A stretch of 64,000 bases of DNA from Papaver somniferum (GCF_003573695.1 NC_039368.1:84954374-85018373), one strand, 5' to 3'; positions 1-13,009 are shown, counted from the stretch's first letter. Numbers and translations: made by a program. Notes: generated by a model not told the origin, from the letters alone.

Positions 1-348
1 ACTAATTGGCTACTTATACACTGATGAAAATTAAACTTGTCAACCATGAATCAAAACAAAAAAGCAACACACAGCAGATTGTCCAAGTTAGACTTCTATT
101 TCACATACATACAAATGGGGAACGCAAGTTAAATAAGCTATCAGATATAACATGAAGTGTGTACACCTCTGAGAACTCACTTTTGGAAGAAAATACCCCA
201 AATGCGGACATAATGCATGGGTCTTGTATAGAATTGACAAATACAAGGCTGTATAGAATGATATAAGAACCCATGTGTAACCCCCTTATGATTTAGTTTC
301 TCGATATGACAAGGAAAAGCTAGTAGTAGTAAGATTTAATTTTAAATC

Positions 349-496
349 AAAGGCCAATTGATGGTCATTGATCCAGCACCTAATTTATTTGTTTTGCAAC
401 TGTAAAAGGAGATTTAGATCAAAGGTCAATTGATAGGAACTCGTTATCTGTTGCAAATAAAGTAGGTGCTGGATGAATGGCCATCAATTGGCCTTT
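349..496. repeat. Short inverted-repeat (MITE-like) hairpin upstream of the RS2Z coding exon donor
   Basis: The arms 349-402 and 450-496 are near-perfect reverse complements, starting AAAGGCCAATTGATGG and ending in its complement, with a loop of about 47 bases. On the minus strand it lies in the intron that follows the RS2Z first coding exon. Size and shape fit a MITE. No clear target duplication is seen, so the superfamily is not assigned. Confidence 0.7.
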
Positions 497-599
497 ATCG
501 GAAAAACTGAATTATGTATAAATTATCGAAATCCCCTGCAAACGCAATCCAGAGAAGTGACATAAACAAGATTCAAACTATACAATGTTGTGTAATTAC

Positions 600-727
600 C
601 TTCCATATCTACTGAACACATCTTCTAGATCACGTGAGCGTGTTCTCGACGACAATCGACCAACATAAAGACGGGTACCTCCACCACGGCTATCACGGCT
701 ATCCATCCTATCATCGTAACGAGGCAT
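600..727 (-). CDS. RS2Z: RS2Z-type SR splicing factor, first coding exon (partial gene)
   Basis: The minus strand from the ATG at 727-725 encodes 42 residues. It begins [17 protein letters not shown] and then has [16 protein letters not shown] and FSRYGR, which is the start of the RRM (RNP2 motif LYVGRL) of plant RS2Z32/RS2Z33-type proteins. Members of this family carry one RRM, two CCHC zinc knuckles and an RS/SP-rich tail, act in nuclear pre-mRNA splicing, and have no animal counterpart with the same domain order. The exon runs from the acceptor (TGCAG, 740-736) at 735 to the donor GTAATT at 599, and ends two bases into a codon. The remaining exons (rest of the RRM, zinc knuckles, RS tail) lie left of the window; no further exon is visible in 1-598. 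The family name is confident from this short stretch; the exact paralogue is not. Confidence 0.85.
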
Positions 728-1180
728 GTTGTAAACTGCAGCTACACCAAACAAACGAGCACCATATAAGTCTTATGTACAACAAATACAACATAGTTCC
801 GTCAACCTTGAGAATTAAGATAACAAAGAGAATCAAATACTAAATTAATCATACCTACCCTAATAACATCCAACAACGACGAAATTAAACCGTTCAAAAA
901 CAATCACTTACTAGGAAATCATCAGTAAAACTACGAATACTACTAATAGCCTTCATGAGAACAATAATCTTCAAGAAAATCACTATTCTGTAAACTGACA
1001 TTCTCAAGAAACCTTTTTTTGTGCAAATTTCAAAACCAAACCCTAATTTCTTTCACGGATCTGATTTTATTTCAAAAAGAAACAAACCATATCTTGATTT
1101 GGGCGAGAATACAACAAAGAACAACTATGAAATTACAGAAAACAAACAGATATGTACGGTTCAGAGGAAGGCATTCTCAC

Positions 1181-1245
1181 CTGAACGAAATCAGTCGCGA
1201 AGTTGAACGAACCCTAATTTTACTTTTCCTTTGTTTCCCGAGAGG
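1181..1245 (-). other. RS2Z: RS2Z 5'UTR exon 1
   Basis: On the minus strand the sequence ending TTCAG at 1181 is followed by a good donor, GTGAGA, at 1180-1175. The acceptor TGCAG at 740-736 lies eight bases before the start codon. A TATA box 30 bases farther upstream sets the probable transcription start near 1245. The long leader intron (1180-736) is common in plant SR-protein genes. The start position is inferred. Confidence 0.6.
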
Positions 1246-1270
1246 CTCGTAAAGGTTGTCTCTATATCGA

Positions 1271-1278
1271 GATTTATA
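1271..1278 (-). promoter_or_regulatory. TATA box of the RS2Z gene
   Basis: The minus strand reads CCTATAAATCTC here, about 30 bases ahead of the inferred transcription start. The same element (TATAAATA) is kept in the duplicated copy at 9817-9824. Confidence 0.6.
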
Positions 1279-1452
1279 GGGTAAAGAGATGGAGATTGAA
1301 TTTGAGTTGCCTAATAAACGGTCTAGATTTTAACTAAATAAAGAAAGATGGACGACACTGCACGTGGGTCGGATGCTAGTTAACTACTGGTAGGTCTCGG
1401 AAGTGGACGGATAAAATAGTGTGAGCTTTTGAAATTTCTACCAAGAAAACTA

Positions 1453-2418
1453 GGCATCACCCTGACTATGGGGCTCAACCTTACCTGGAATTTTATTAGC
1501 CGGGCCCTGGTTTGTTCGGAGCAGGTCGTATGGTAGAAAAATTCCATCTTCCACTTCCACTTTATGTACCACCTCAGTATTTGGAATTATTCATGAAAAC
1601 ATCAATTTGGAAGATATTATTAGACTTGATATTCCATAATTTTTCCATATTTGAAATAGCTTGAATTCCACCATAAGACTTTATCTCAGGTTAAAGTTAG
1701 CTTTGGTTGTCCTTATCTTCGGGTGGGTTGTGTCTCGGCGTGCTGGCAGCCGGTGTAAAAACTTCGCGGCATTTGTGGAGAGACATATCGTTACGCGATA
1801 CTATGTCTGCTCGACCCGGTACTTGCTACTGGACAAGAGTTTTGGATTTGGATTTGGATTTGGCCAGAATTTACAATTCAGACATGAGGTTGAAGTAAGT
1901 TGGCTACAGACGGGCTCATGGAATAACTAATGTCGTCCATATTTGAGCGATGTTATCGTCGTATGTCATATGGACAAAGATATTCTTTTTTCGATTGATG
2001 GCAACACCTGTGACATGTATCTGGTACATCATAGGGAGCTAGCTGGTACACAAGCTTTCGACTCAACGATTATGTATTGTGATTAGTTGTCAATAAGCTT
2101 TAAAAAGATAAGTTTTTCCTCATCGTGTCAATTAGATAAGCATATCTAAATTCATCTTCTTAATTTTGTGATTGTGGCTCGACTTTGATCCTTGGACTAA
2201 ATTGTATTAAGACATAGCTTTTTAACTTTAATTCTTTAACAAAAGTAGCTTGCAATTCAGTGGCATATTAACAGAGGTTAGTTAAATAAGATTTTTATAA
2301 ATTTTCATAGATTTTTTATTTGAGTGACTCCCGAAGATTTTCTGAAAATATAGAAATTTTTAGTGATTCTTTGAGAGTATTGTAGCGAGTATTTGTGACT
2401 TGTAGAGACAAAAAAAAA
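1453..2418. other. Intergenic, no gene recognised
   Basis: AT-rich sequence with a short GGATTT microsatellite near 1844-1862. The ORFs here are short and show no familiar protein. Confidence 0.5.
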
Positions 2419-2623
2419 GATTTGAAAAGAGTCTGTGTGATTTGTAGAGAAATAAACACTATAGTATTTAATTAACAATTCAAAACATCTACTGATTTTT
2501 CTTATTTATGCACGTTATAATGTTAATAAAAGTACCATGAGTACATAGTAAAATATGTGTTCATTATCAAAATAAATCTCACTATTTGTTTTCTCTACAA
2601 ATCACAAAGACACTTTTGAAATC
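2419..2623. repeat. Imperfect inverted repeat (hairpin)
   Basis: Left arm 2419-2453 (with GTGATTTGTAGAGAAA) and right arm 2589-2623 (with TTCTCTACAAATCAC) are reverse complements with about four mismatches over 35 bases. The hairpin overlaps a direct repeat (2504-2713). It is probably a decayed MITE. Confidence 0.6.
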
Positions 2624-2713
2624 CCATTTTTTTATTATGCACATTATAATGTTAATAAAAGTACTATGATACCTCGTAAAATATATGTCATTGTCAAAAT
2701 AAATCTCATTGTT
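2504..2713. repeat. Two direct copies of an ~85 bp segment
   Basis: The copies at 2504-2588 and 2630-2713 share TTATAATGTTAATAAAAGTA and TCAAAATAAATCTCA. They are separated by the right arm of the hairpin above. Confidence 0.65.
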
Positions 2714-3959
2714 GCCATATGCTTAAGTTTTCATTATCTTTATTCCGTTCATCTCACATTTTATTTGATACGTCCGATACTGGTTAGCATCTTGTAGTTG
2801 TAAATGGCCCATTCAACTCAAACAAAAAAGGAGAAAAAAATATATGGTCATACTCTCAAAAACAAGTATTCCCTATATTTCAAAGTCTCCCAAAATATCA
2901 CCTCTCGGAGAGAGATTTCTACCATGCCTATACTCCAGAAAAAGTCTCTCCAAATCTCTGAAAAACACAGATCAATGACTTTTAATTCTCCTACGAATAA
3001 CAAGAGTGTTGGAGTGACTCTTATGAAATCCTAATCCAATAACATGGAGTTTCAGAAATGACTCAAAAAAAGTCTTTAATCAATAACGAGAGACATTATG
3101 AGACTCTCTGAAAATCTCTATGGACTAATAGTAGATTTGGAAACTCCCCAGAAGTCATTTGAGATCCAATTTGACTAACCCATGTAAGGTATGAAAATAA
3201 TATCTAATGATTTTAACAGTTAGCCAAAATGGCAAAACACTATAATATATATATTATATATATTGTATGCACGTATGAATAGTTTTTTATGTATGTTTTG
3301 GTCTAACAATTACCAAAACTGTAATATATCGTATGTGCTTATGATAGTTTGTTGTGTATGTCTTGGTCTGGAATTTCATGCCACTATTGCACCAGTTAAG
3401 ACCGAATGACCATTCCTATCCTTTTTGTGTGTGTGTGGAGGGGGTAGGAATAAGGATAATTTATTCTTACCTTGAACGCATAATATATTAAAGGATCCTA
3501 TTATCAAGGCTTCAAGAAGACAGTTTTTGGGGCTTACTAAATGAAAAAACGGGTCATGAAATAATAACAACGAAAACCCCTTATCTGACTAACTTTGGTA
3601 GTGGCCAGAATTTCTTCGATTAATTAGTGTTAATAAAACTAACTAATCACACTAATTTAGTATTAGTGGTTAGATTAGATTATTGATTTGATTTATATTT
3701 TGAAAATCTTTTTTTTTCTTTTAAAAAATTTGAGGAGAGCAATTTAAAAAAAAAAAATTAAGCCCAAGAAGAATGTGAAGAAACTTATGCTTTAGAACTA
3801 CTTATGACTAGGAAATCCTAATCGTAAACTCCTGCTTATGTCTGGGAATTCATTTTACCAAACCCGACATTAGGGATTCCTACTTTCCCATCCATAAATA
3901 GTTTCAAAAACTGATTTTTTAACCTCTAACTTAATCGTGTCGAACCTTTTAACCAATCA
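2714..3959. other. Intergenic, no gene recognised
   Basis: AT-rich DNA. Scattered CTCTCxGA/AGTCTCT words at 2890-3180 suggest a decayed repeat, but no boundaries or TIRs can be fixed. A GT-rich run lies at 3425-3437. Confidence 0.4.
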
Positions 3960-3984
3960 AAAGCAGAAATAAATGGTTGATTTT

Positions 3985-4195
3985 AGGTTTTTTTTTTGAT
4001 GATCATCATCTTTATCACAATGAGATGGAAAAAAAGAAGAATATATTTAATCTTCTTATATGATCATCGTTTTCATCATGATGAAATTATGATCATCATC
4101 TTTATCATGATTCATGAAGGACAAAGTAATGAGAAGAAGAATAAGAAATTTAGTTTTTCATTTGTTATGATCATCATCTTACGAAGGAAAAGTGG
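3985..4195. repeat. GATCATCATC-rich degenerate repeat
   Basis: The word ATGATCATC followed by (T/A/G)TTT occurs at about 4000, 4060, 4090 and 4170, spaced by AAGAAGA-rich sequence. It looks like a diverged local tandem duplication. The ORF across it is a by-product of the repeat. Confidence 0.5.
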
Positions 4196-4379
4196 ATAGT
4201 AGATTCAGGTTGTTTTTTTCCTTTTTAGTGAATAGTTAGATTTGGGTTTATTTATGGGTAAAAATATTTTTGATTTTGCATATAGATTACGTCCCCCTAT
4301 CTACATTTAGGATATTAGAATCTGTTTTTTGTCATTTAGTGAGCCCTCAAAATTTCCCTCTTGAAGCCCCAATAATAAG

Positions 4380-4695
4380 ATTCATGTTTAAGGCGATATT
4401 GTCATTGAAACCCATTCATTTTCTTTGAATTTTTGGTAGATATCCTTGGCCGGTAACAATTAAATTTCTTAGAACTTGTGTAATTACAATAGTCATCATA
4501 CCTTTGTTTAATGTGACAGAAAGAGCTACGAATTGGGAGAATTTATTTTCACGGTACTGCTATTAAAACTCATTCATTTACTTTGATTTTTCGATGGATT
4601 TCCCTGGGCAGTAACATTTAAATTGCTTATAACTTGTGAAATTACAATAGTTACCGTACCTTTGTTTAATATGACTGCAAGAGCTGAGAGTTTAT
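4380..4695. repeat. Tandem duplication, unit ~158 bp
   Basis: The segments 4380-4535 and 4540-4695 align, sharing CATTCATTT-CTTTGA, AACTTGTG-AATTACAATAGT and TACCTTTGTTTAAT. Divergence is about 20% by eye. Confidence 0.65.
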
Positions 4696-4699
4696 CACT

Positions 4700-6355
4700 T
4701 GGACACAATATATGTCTAAGCTGGTTTTGCATTTGACCACTAACTTACATTTTGGTTGGTAGACTGTTCCGAGTCATATATTCATAATTTTTCTCATTTA
4801 TTTTCCTCTAGTGAATTCTTTCTCACTTATCTCGACCATACATTCTCTCATTTTCGATCTCTCGAAGCAGCCATCTCATTGCAAAAATATGTTGGTTTCA
4901 GTTCCTTTATCGAGAATGGACCCTGTGTTTGGAACTACATTTGTAGGTTAAACAATGCAAAGTGGATTACAGAGAAATGGTAATGGTAGTGTTATTACTT
5001 GGATAGATTTAGGCTACTGCCTTTACATTAATTTATATAATCGATTTACAATGATAATAAAGGAAAACAAAACTACTTAAGGAAAAGATTTATCTCTTAA
5101 TCATGTACAAGAATAATGTCAACATTCTAATCCTAAATATGCTAAGAATTTCCTACATACTAGAATACTTTCTTCATATGTAATGATACCAAAAGATTTG
5201 ATTGACTGAGGAGATTTTATCTAACGGATATCAATATGAAATGGATGAGGCCCTAGCTTGTGAGAATATTTTCTAATCAATTTGTCATGCATCGTTGAAT
5301 GATGAATGGAAGGGTGGGACGTCAGTGAGAGTTTTTCATGCGAAAGGTGATGCAAGAATAGAGTTACGTGACAAAGCAACAATTAGTAGCCTTAAATCGA
5401 AGTACTTTCCTAATAGATTCCAATGAAGACTTTTCCAGATCGCCCATGTGTATTTTCCTTGAGTCTTCTAGTTTTTTGAAACAATAAATTTAACTTTAGA
5501 AAATTAAAATATTTGTTCCCTTTTGATTATGATAGTTATTGATATATTCTCAAATGTATTAATACAATTAAACTTGAACTTTAGTATAAGAATAATTCTA
5601 GATATATTAGTTATTTTAACTATATAAGAGGATGAATACATAAAATACTGCACTTTCATTTAAAAAAATAAGAAAAAATGTCATATACCCATACTGTATT
5701 TATTTGTTTGATCGCTTACTCATTATATGATAAGTATCAATCCAATTCAAAACACATGTATGTTCAATTTTATTTAACTAAAATAGTAAGATCTATTTCA
5801 AAAACCCTACTGTAATCTTACTATGCATTTACACTTTTGATAATGTTCATTACTTGTTGGTGCAGGATTTATCACCTTTTGGTTAAAGATGAAACAACCT
5901 AAGTAAGGGAAATGTGGTGGCTGACTGACGTGGTTCGATATACAAACAAAGATCAGCTATCGAAAGGAAGATAAGGATTAGGAAATTATATTGATGTGTT
6001 GTTTTCAAGCTTTTTAATAAAAAAAAATGTTTTTGTGCTTAATTAATCAATTATTATTAAGGATTTTACGATGTTTGAAATCAATATAAAATTATACAAT
6101 TAGTTGTTAATTAAAAACATTTTTTTAGTAATTGTACATAAGGTTAATTTTAGTATCAACTACACATATCCACTTAAAAGACGAATTCAGGGGGCAAAAA
6201 CTAAAGTTCGAACTTGGACACTATAATCATAAATCCATCTAATTCTTTCCCATTCAATGGATGCACAGTAGCTCATGTTTTATTTTCAGTTTTTTGTGTG
6301 TGTGTGTTACATTTCTCATTTTTTAGGTCAAGTAAATCATCAGCTTTCTCGTTCG
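4700..6355. other. Intergenic, no gene recognised
   Basis: AT-rich DNA. A stretch near 5300-5420 can be read for about 40 codons but has stops and matches nothing I recognise. It could be a decayed exon or transposon fragment. Confidence 0.4.
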
Positions 6356-6359
6356 GTAA

Positions 6360-9300
6360 CCTGCATGGACAAAACCTAATACAATTTTGAGTAGGTCAAA
6401 AGCATAGACTCTTGAACAAATTGTATATGAGTTTTTTTGTTTCTCTTCCACAATCGATATGTATAAACCAAAGGTATGTATACCTGATTGTATGGAAGAA
6501 TTCTTGGACGATCTCACAAATCAATATCTAAGGTCAATCTAGTCAAATGTGAATTAATTCTAACAAGTATGAAACCTGCAATCTATCTTTCAAGATATGA
6601 ATTCAACAAGAGCGACTTTTGTTTCAAATAATAAGGACTTAAACCATCTAGATCGATTACATATTACTTATGTTATTAATATTATAAAGAAGATAAAAAA
6701 TAATAGAATGCGTTAAAGGAAAGACAAAAGATACCATAAGTTTTTTTAACGAGAAAAACTGCACCTGCAGAAAAACCCCGTGACCTCCTCCATATTTGAA
6801 CACCACATTGTATTAAACCGTTACAGACACTAGCATACTATTAGACTAGGACTGGAATGCATGTTGCTAAACCGAATCAACCCTCTAAGTGAAATCGTGT
6901 TTCTTACGTCTCTTGAACCTCGCAAGATTCTATAAACTTAATTCCCTTAACAAATGTCATTTACAACCTAGAGGTTGCTTCAACCTCGTTGAATATTTTT
7001 GATACCCACTTGCCTCTAACAGACAAGCCTATTTGATGTCTCTTTTGATATGTTTCAGTTAGGGCTATCAATGGGTCCGGGTCTTTTCGGATACCATAGG
7101 ACCCAGAACCGGACCCTATTATTTGAGTCGGTTCCGGGTCCGGTTCTCAATTTCACAGGCCCCGAACCTGATCCAATAAAAATAGCGGGTATTTAACGGT
7201 CCGGGTATTTTTCGGGTATTTACATAAATTCATATTTTTCATTAACTTAAAATAAAAAATAAGCTAAAGTGACACTACTGAGATCGGTAAACAACATTTC
7301 TAACACAATCAAACCCTAGTCTTTCTCATAGACGCCGCCATCAACCGCAAAATATCACCACCTCCATCCATCTTCAAGATCGCACAGATGAATCATACTC
7401 TCCACATTCGGATATATAACTTTTTGGGTTCTTTATAACAAAGCCTAACCTTCACATAAATTCCCATTAAGTTTTCGTCCTTTGCGAACATAAGATCTTA
7501 CACTTATCTCCACCACATGTAGAAAAAGAAGAAATAATTAATCCCTTTAGCCTATCAACTCATTATATGTTGTTAGGAAAATTTACTGCAAAAAATATAA
7601 CACCTATAATCAAGATCATGATTTGCAGTTACACCACCAAAAGATTCGGTCAATCCTTTAGAGCTTTTCCAATGGTTATTGTATGTGTCTATGTGGCAAC
7701 ACAAATAAGATATCCTCAATCTATTTTTCCTTAAAATTAGGGAGAGAAAAAAAATACATCTCCAATAGTATTACATGTTGGAAAATTGACACTAAAACAG
7801 GGTGAAGAAAAGAATGTTGTATTAGGGTTCAAGGCTCTAATGAAAGATTCTTTTCGACGATTATTCGACCCTTTTCCAATTGAATTGGCGAGTACAAACA
7901 GGTCAATGAATATCACTATCAGTATACTTGAAGCCCCACAACAATGTTGGATTCAAAGCTTGTACGACCTTGATCCAACCAAGAACACACTGTTTTTGTT
8001 TCTGATGATGCTTGTAAGAAAGAAAACAGAGAGAGTTGAGATGTTGTTTTGAATGGAAAACAAGTCTCCTATTTAAAGAGGAAATCACACCCTTTGGAGA
8101 TGACTCTTCACCTCTACAGGCATCTTTTCAGAGTGAACAGGCGCGTCTCTTCCTTAAATGCGTCCATTGGTGAAACGAGATCTCTGTTCAGTTTTTCTAA
8201 TTGATAATAGAAATCCTAGAACTGAAAATATCCAAGGTCGAACCCCGAGAACAGCCTAAATGCCTACAATTCAAGGGTTTGTTGAAAATATCTAACATTA
8301 CATGTAACCTTTTCTTTTAATTAGTACAAATTTTATTTTCCATAATTAAGATTTTGTTAGAGCTAAAAATGGTTAGTTACTATATTAAAGTCAATTCAAT
8401 TAAGTAAAAGCTGACTAGGATGGCAGACAATGTCAAGGTGAATGTCTAAAACTAGACATTCACCTTGAAAATATGTCTATCCAAAGTCATCTATACATTG
8501 GTTTAAGACATCAGGGTTGGAAAATAATTTTAGAGAAAATGGATGTGTATCCTAGGTGGATTTTGACATTTATCTCTACACAAATGCCATTGGAGAAGCT
8601 CTTATAGACCTATAAAGAAATCATACCTATCAAAATCCGTGTGTTCACAAAAAATTAGATGTAGTGAAACAGAAAGAAATTCATACTAAGATGGAAAGAA
8701 ATAAGCCTTTGAGACTCGTATATGTAGACGGCAGCGAAAGGAATTTTCACGATACATCATTAGTTCCCAAGGATTTATACATTTTCTCGGGTACCCGAGA
8801 ACCGCGGGTACCCGTCGGGTATGCCCAAGTATCGGGTCCTTATCGGGTATACCCGACGGGTACTAAACTGTTAATGGGTACAATATGAAGACCGGGAACC
8901 GAACCCAAATGAGTAGAGTCCGGGTAAATGGGTACCCATTGACATCCCTAGTTTCAATCTAGGTTTGGATATCTGTTTATAATAGACAAATTATAATAAA
9001 CCTCATGAATTCGGAACACTTACACTTAGTTAGCTAAGAAACTTGGATTACTAACCACCTCTCAAGAACAATCCAAACAAATCAAAGAAAAGTTTATGTG
9101 TCTATCTTGAGGAATCACAAAGCCAAGGCGAAAAGAACCTTGTGATTTCTATCTATCTCTTCCACGATTACGAAAACCTCAAAGATTATAAGAACAAGAT
9201 CCAAATATAAGAATTATGAATTAAATGATAGTCTGATCGGGATTCACGAATTCCTAAGTGAAGTCTTCAAAGTCGTAACCTAATTATGTTTCTTAGAGAA

Positions 9301-9398
9301 AACCTAGGTTTTTAGAGGACGACTCTATCTTAGCAACTAGAACACAAGAATATCATGGATTAAGAAATCCAGTTGCAAGAGTCTCTCTATTCAGTTTT
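6360..9398 (+). mobile_element. Decayed LTR relic, same family as the solo LTR at 31346-33771, split by a hAT element
   Basis: The part 6750-6960 (TTTAACGAG, CTGCAGAAAAACCCC, GAACACCACATTGTATTAA, ACAGACACTA) parallels 31700-31830 of the solo LTR. The part 8960-9398 (TGGATTACTAACC, GGGATTCACGAATTCC, AAGTCTTCAAAGTCG-AACCT) parallels 32220-32470. The two halves are separated by the hAT element at 7070-8950. The left limit is vague; the right end stops exactly where the RS2Z promoter copy begins. Confidence 0.6.
7070..8950. mobile_element. hAT-superfamily non-autonomous element
   Basis: The left end TAGGGCTATCAATGGGT and the right end, read in reverse as TAGGGATGTCAATGGGT, form terminal inverted repeats typical of plant hAT elements. 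The flanking 8-mers GTTTCAGT (7062-7069) and GTTTCAAT (8951-8958) match at 7 of 8 positions, as expected for an 8 bp target duplication. Both ends carry many subterminal CGGGTA/TACCCG words (7110-7230 and 8785-8935), which are candidate transposase-binding sites. The 1.9 kb interior holds no transposase; its ORFs (for example 7786-8052) match nothing known. It needs a transposase from elsewhere. Confidence 0.85.
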
Positions 9399-10005
9399 CC
9401 CTAATCACATCCAACAATGACGAATTAAACCGTTCATAAAAAATCACGTATTAGGAAACCATCAAGAAAACTACTACTACTAATAGCCCTCATGAGAACA
9501 ATAATCTTCAAGAAAATCATTATTTCCCTCCTTAAAGGAAGAGACATTCTCAAGAAGCCTTTTCTTGTGCAAATTTCACAATCGAACCCTAATTTCTTTC
9601 ATGGGTCTAATTTTATTTCTAAAAGAAAAAACTATTTCTTGATTTGAGCGACAATACAATAAAGAAGAACTATGAAATTACAGAAAATAAACAGATGTGT
9701 ATGGTTCAGAGAAAGACATTCTCACCTGAACGAAAAAAGTCACGAGGTCGAACAAACCATAATTTTACTTTCTCTTTATTTCCGGAGAGGCTTGTAGAAA
9801 GTTGTCTCTATATCGATATTTATAGGGCAAAGAGATTGAGATTGAATTTGAGTTGCCTTATAAATGGTCTAGATTTCAACCATATAAATAAAAATGGACG
9901 ACACTGCACCGGGGTCAGATGCTAGTTAGATACTAGTAGGTCTTGGAGATTGAAGTAGATGGATAAAATAGTGTGAGCTTTTGAAATTTATACCAACAAA
10001 ATTAG
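9399..10005 (-). pseudogene. Orphan copy B of the RS2Z promoter, 5'UTR and leader-intron start
   Basis: It keeps a TATA box (TATAAATA, minus strand, 9824-9817), the leader exon and the splice donor (TTCAG/GTGAG at 9726/9725). No coding exon follows: on the minus strand the next sequence is the decayed LTR at 9398. If transcribed, it would make a leader spliced onto repeat DNA. Confidence 0.75.
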
Positions 10006-13000
10006 GGTCACTATCACCGGAAAAATATAAACATTGCCGCCTTGTTGGTTGAATCCCGTTTGACATTCTTCATCTCATTTTTAACTTTTCTGCTTTGGCC
10101 AAAAAAACAAGATGAATACAATTTAGAGAATAAGATAGGTTTGAAATTATGATAGACCGATTAAGATAGATGCAATCAATGTTCTATGGAATGGTGGTGT
10201 CTATGATGGACAAAGGACGGACGAGATCTTCTCTACGTTGGACGGTAAAGATTATGTTGTGGCCCACTCTAAGCTAACCATAACTTTTTTTTGGTAAGCT
10301 AACCACAATCTAAAGGCCATGTTGCGCCCAATCGCTCAACGTCGAAAAACCCCAGTCTCCTAGGTTTTGTTTGAAGGTTTAGAAAGAAGTTTGGAACGAA
10401 AAATCAGTTGAACAACGGAATCAGTTTAAGACTGCACCCTACGTTTTCGACAATATATTTTTGCTGCTCTTCAAACCTTCGCAGCACCATCTCATTTATA
10501 GCAAGCTTTACAATACCACCAGGTTACCCTATCAGCAGTCGCAAACTGCAACACCATCAGTTCCATCTCACGTTTAGCAGCTTGAATCTTCTCAAACAAA
10601 CAAACTCAACATCAGTAATAGTAAGCTTCAAACTTAAAGCTCTGCATGAACCTTATGAAGTTGAGAGATATCAGTTTTTGGAGTTCAGACTCTAATTAGT
10701 TTGGGTAATTTAAAGTTTATTATCTAAGTATAAGGTAATGTAAAAGAGATAAATCATAAGATATTTAGTCGATACATCGATCCAGTTGGATCGAGGTTTA
10801 AATTGTGGGTTTTGTTAATTCAATATAAGTTTGATCGTGGGCTCCTCTCAGTTGGATTACAAAGTTATATATGTGCAATACCATTTGCCCCAGGTTGGTG
10901 TTTTAGTTTTTCCACTCACAATTAAATCTAACCCTCCAATTTAGTTTCAGGTCACATGTGAATAGTCTTTTTGCTCGTAAGGAAGTCTGATTTTATAATT
11001 TTATTTGGTTGTGCAATGTAATGGTTAAATTTGCATAAACTTGGTGCTCCAGTTCCTCCACTAGCATTTACAGCTAACCCCTAGATTCGTCTTTGGTTAT
11101 GTATATGAGATCGACTAAACAAATTTGGTTAACATAGGACTCGTTTCGGCTCCCTATTTTAGATATGCATTAGGTTTGTAAAGAACTTCCGATGCGTGTC
11201 ACGAAATGATATAAAAATATTTTTCCCGCAACCACTGATAATAATGTCAAAGCCTTGACATATGTGTGCATAGAACGCCCCGACTGCGGATTTTATTGAT
11301 ATACATGAACAAAGAATGAAGCTCTGATGTAACGTTTCTTTACATTATGTTTGTTTGGAATTATTATAGCATGTGTTACACATTACATTTGCGTTTTGGT
11401 TCCTGCTACCGAGTCTTAGAATGATAGTATATATTTCAGTTGCAACCTCATAGTGTTGTTTGGTATGGTAGATGTGATTTCTCTGTTTTCAAGTTAGTGA
11501 TTGTCGGTTATGCCAAATTAAGTACTCCCAAATACATGATGCATAGTCACAGTAAAATATGAACAGTTCATGAATTTCATTTCATCCCAGATTCTTGGTT
11601 GGAAATATAACGGACACTTGCAAATATATCAGCCTAAACATGTTAAAATAATTGGCAGAACATACATCCTGTAATTAATACCACACATAGCATTGCTTTT
11701 TCAACTAATAATATTTTATGCTTCTTTTAGCAAAACAAGCATCCTGAGTAACAAATTCTTTCCGCAGTAAAAAAAAGTTAAAATGGTGCGTGCTATCAGT
11801 CAAGTACTTCTCATGGTTTGACCAAATGTATACACGTTTGTCTCTTTCCCCTCTATTTCTTTAACATTACTGAACTTATGATTTAATTTCTTGGTTTCTT
11901 TGTCGATGGAAGGACATGACAGATATTATCTCTTGAGTTGTGTGAAAATAGAATTTTTAATACCTTCCTATGCTCGTATGGGATTTTTCTCTAACCAAAT
12001 GGAAGTCATTCTTAAAACTGTAAAGTTGAAACTGCAACGTTTTTTTTTTATCTTACACTTCCCATGAGAGGAGTTTATCACTATTGCTAAAGCAAGGTAC
12101 AATAAATTGTGAATTTAGAACAATTTACTCTCACCGTATTTCGTCCTATGTACCTTGCTAATTACTTCCTTTACTTCCTTTAACAAATGTTGACTATACA
12201 ATATTTTTGCATTGGTTATTTATGGCTTCCTTTGAATCCGATTTTAGTGTCCCCTTACAAACTCTAATGATGTAAAAGTTTTGGCATGAATAATACTTTT
12301 TTGGAAATTTACATGAATAACATTAACTGTGATATCATATTTTTTACCAGATTATCTAATACTAACTATGATATCCCAGAAGCTAGTGAAGCACAAAAAT
12401 TTGAGGCCCGGCCTATACCTAGTTCGGAGACTATTTGAATGTTGAAGTGTACAAGGATGCGAAAAGGAAAAGGAACAAATAGCGAAAGCAGGAAAAAAAA
12501 AGATACGAATTCAATGTTTTCTTAAGCGTAAAAATAAGATTTCTCTCTAAACATCATATGCATGCAATCATATAAGATTAAACTAGTTGAAACATAGTTC
12601 TGGTGTCATATTTTCTGTTATAATCGGAAACTCAGCTAAGTTTGTAATAGTTCCGTTTATTGAGACTTATTATGTTATTAATTATCCAACTATATCAACT
12701 ACTCACCTTTCCATCAACGTAACCACCTCGTCTTCAAGATGAGATACTGAATCTGTGTTGATGGCTCTCCTATTATTTTTAGCAATATAACAAAAGAGTA
12801 GTTAATACTACTTACCATCAAGTAATATTAAAACATTGAAGGCAAGTGTTTATACACATCCAAGTAATATTTATTTAAAATATTTTTAGGAAACTTATTG
12901 GCAAGATAGGAAAATACACGATCTTCAATAATTTAACAAAAATTACCAACTGATTCAAATTTTCATTTTACCAAATGCATTTTCCATAAAAGGGCAATTA

Positions 13001-13009
13001 TTTATTTTT
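10006..13009. other. 3 kb intergenic, no gene recognised
   Basis: No ORF in either strand gives a protein I recognise. The 10408-10695 ORF (95 codons) lacks recognisable motifs and is probably chance. No TIRs or LTR pairs were spotted. Confidence 0.45.

Larger units (their letters stand above)
858..1452 (-). repeat. Copy A of the RS2Z promoter/leader duplication
   Basis: This segment (promoter, 5'UTR exon and 5' half of the leader intron) is repeated at 9399-10005 with roughly 85-90% similarity by eye. Both copies begin CCCTAAT-ACATCCAACAA and end in GTGAGCTTTTGAAATTT. Copy A is joined to the real coding exon; copy B is not. Confidence 0.85.

Noticed and set aside
10408..10695. 95-codon plus-strand ORF as a gene
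   Set aside because: No motif, no splice or promoter context; not supported beyond chance.
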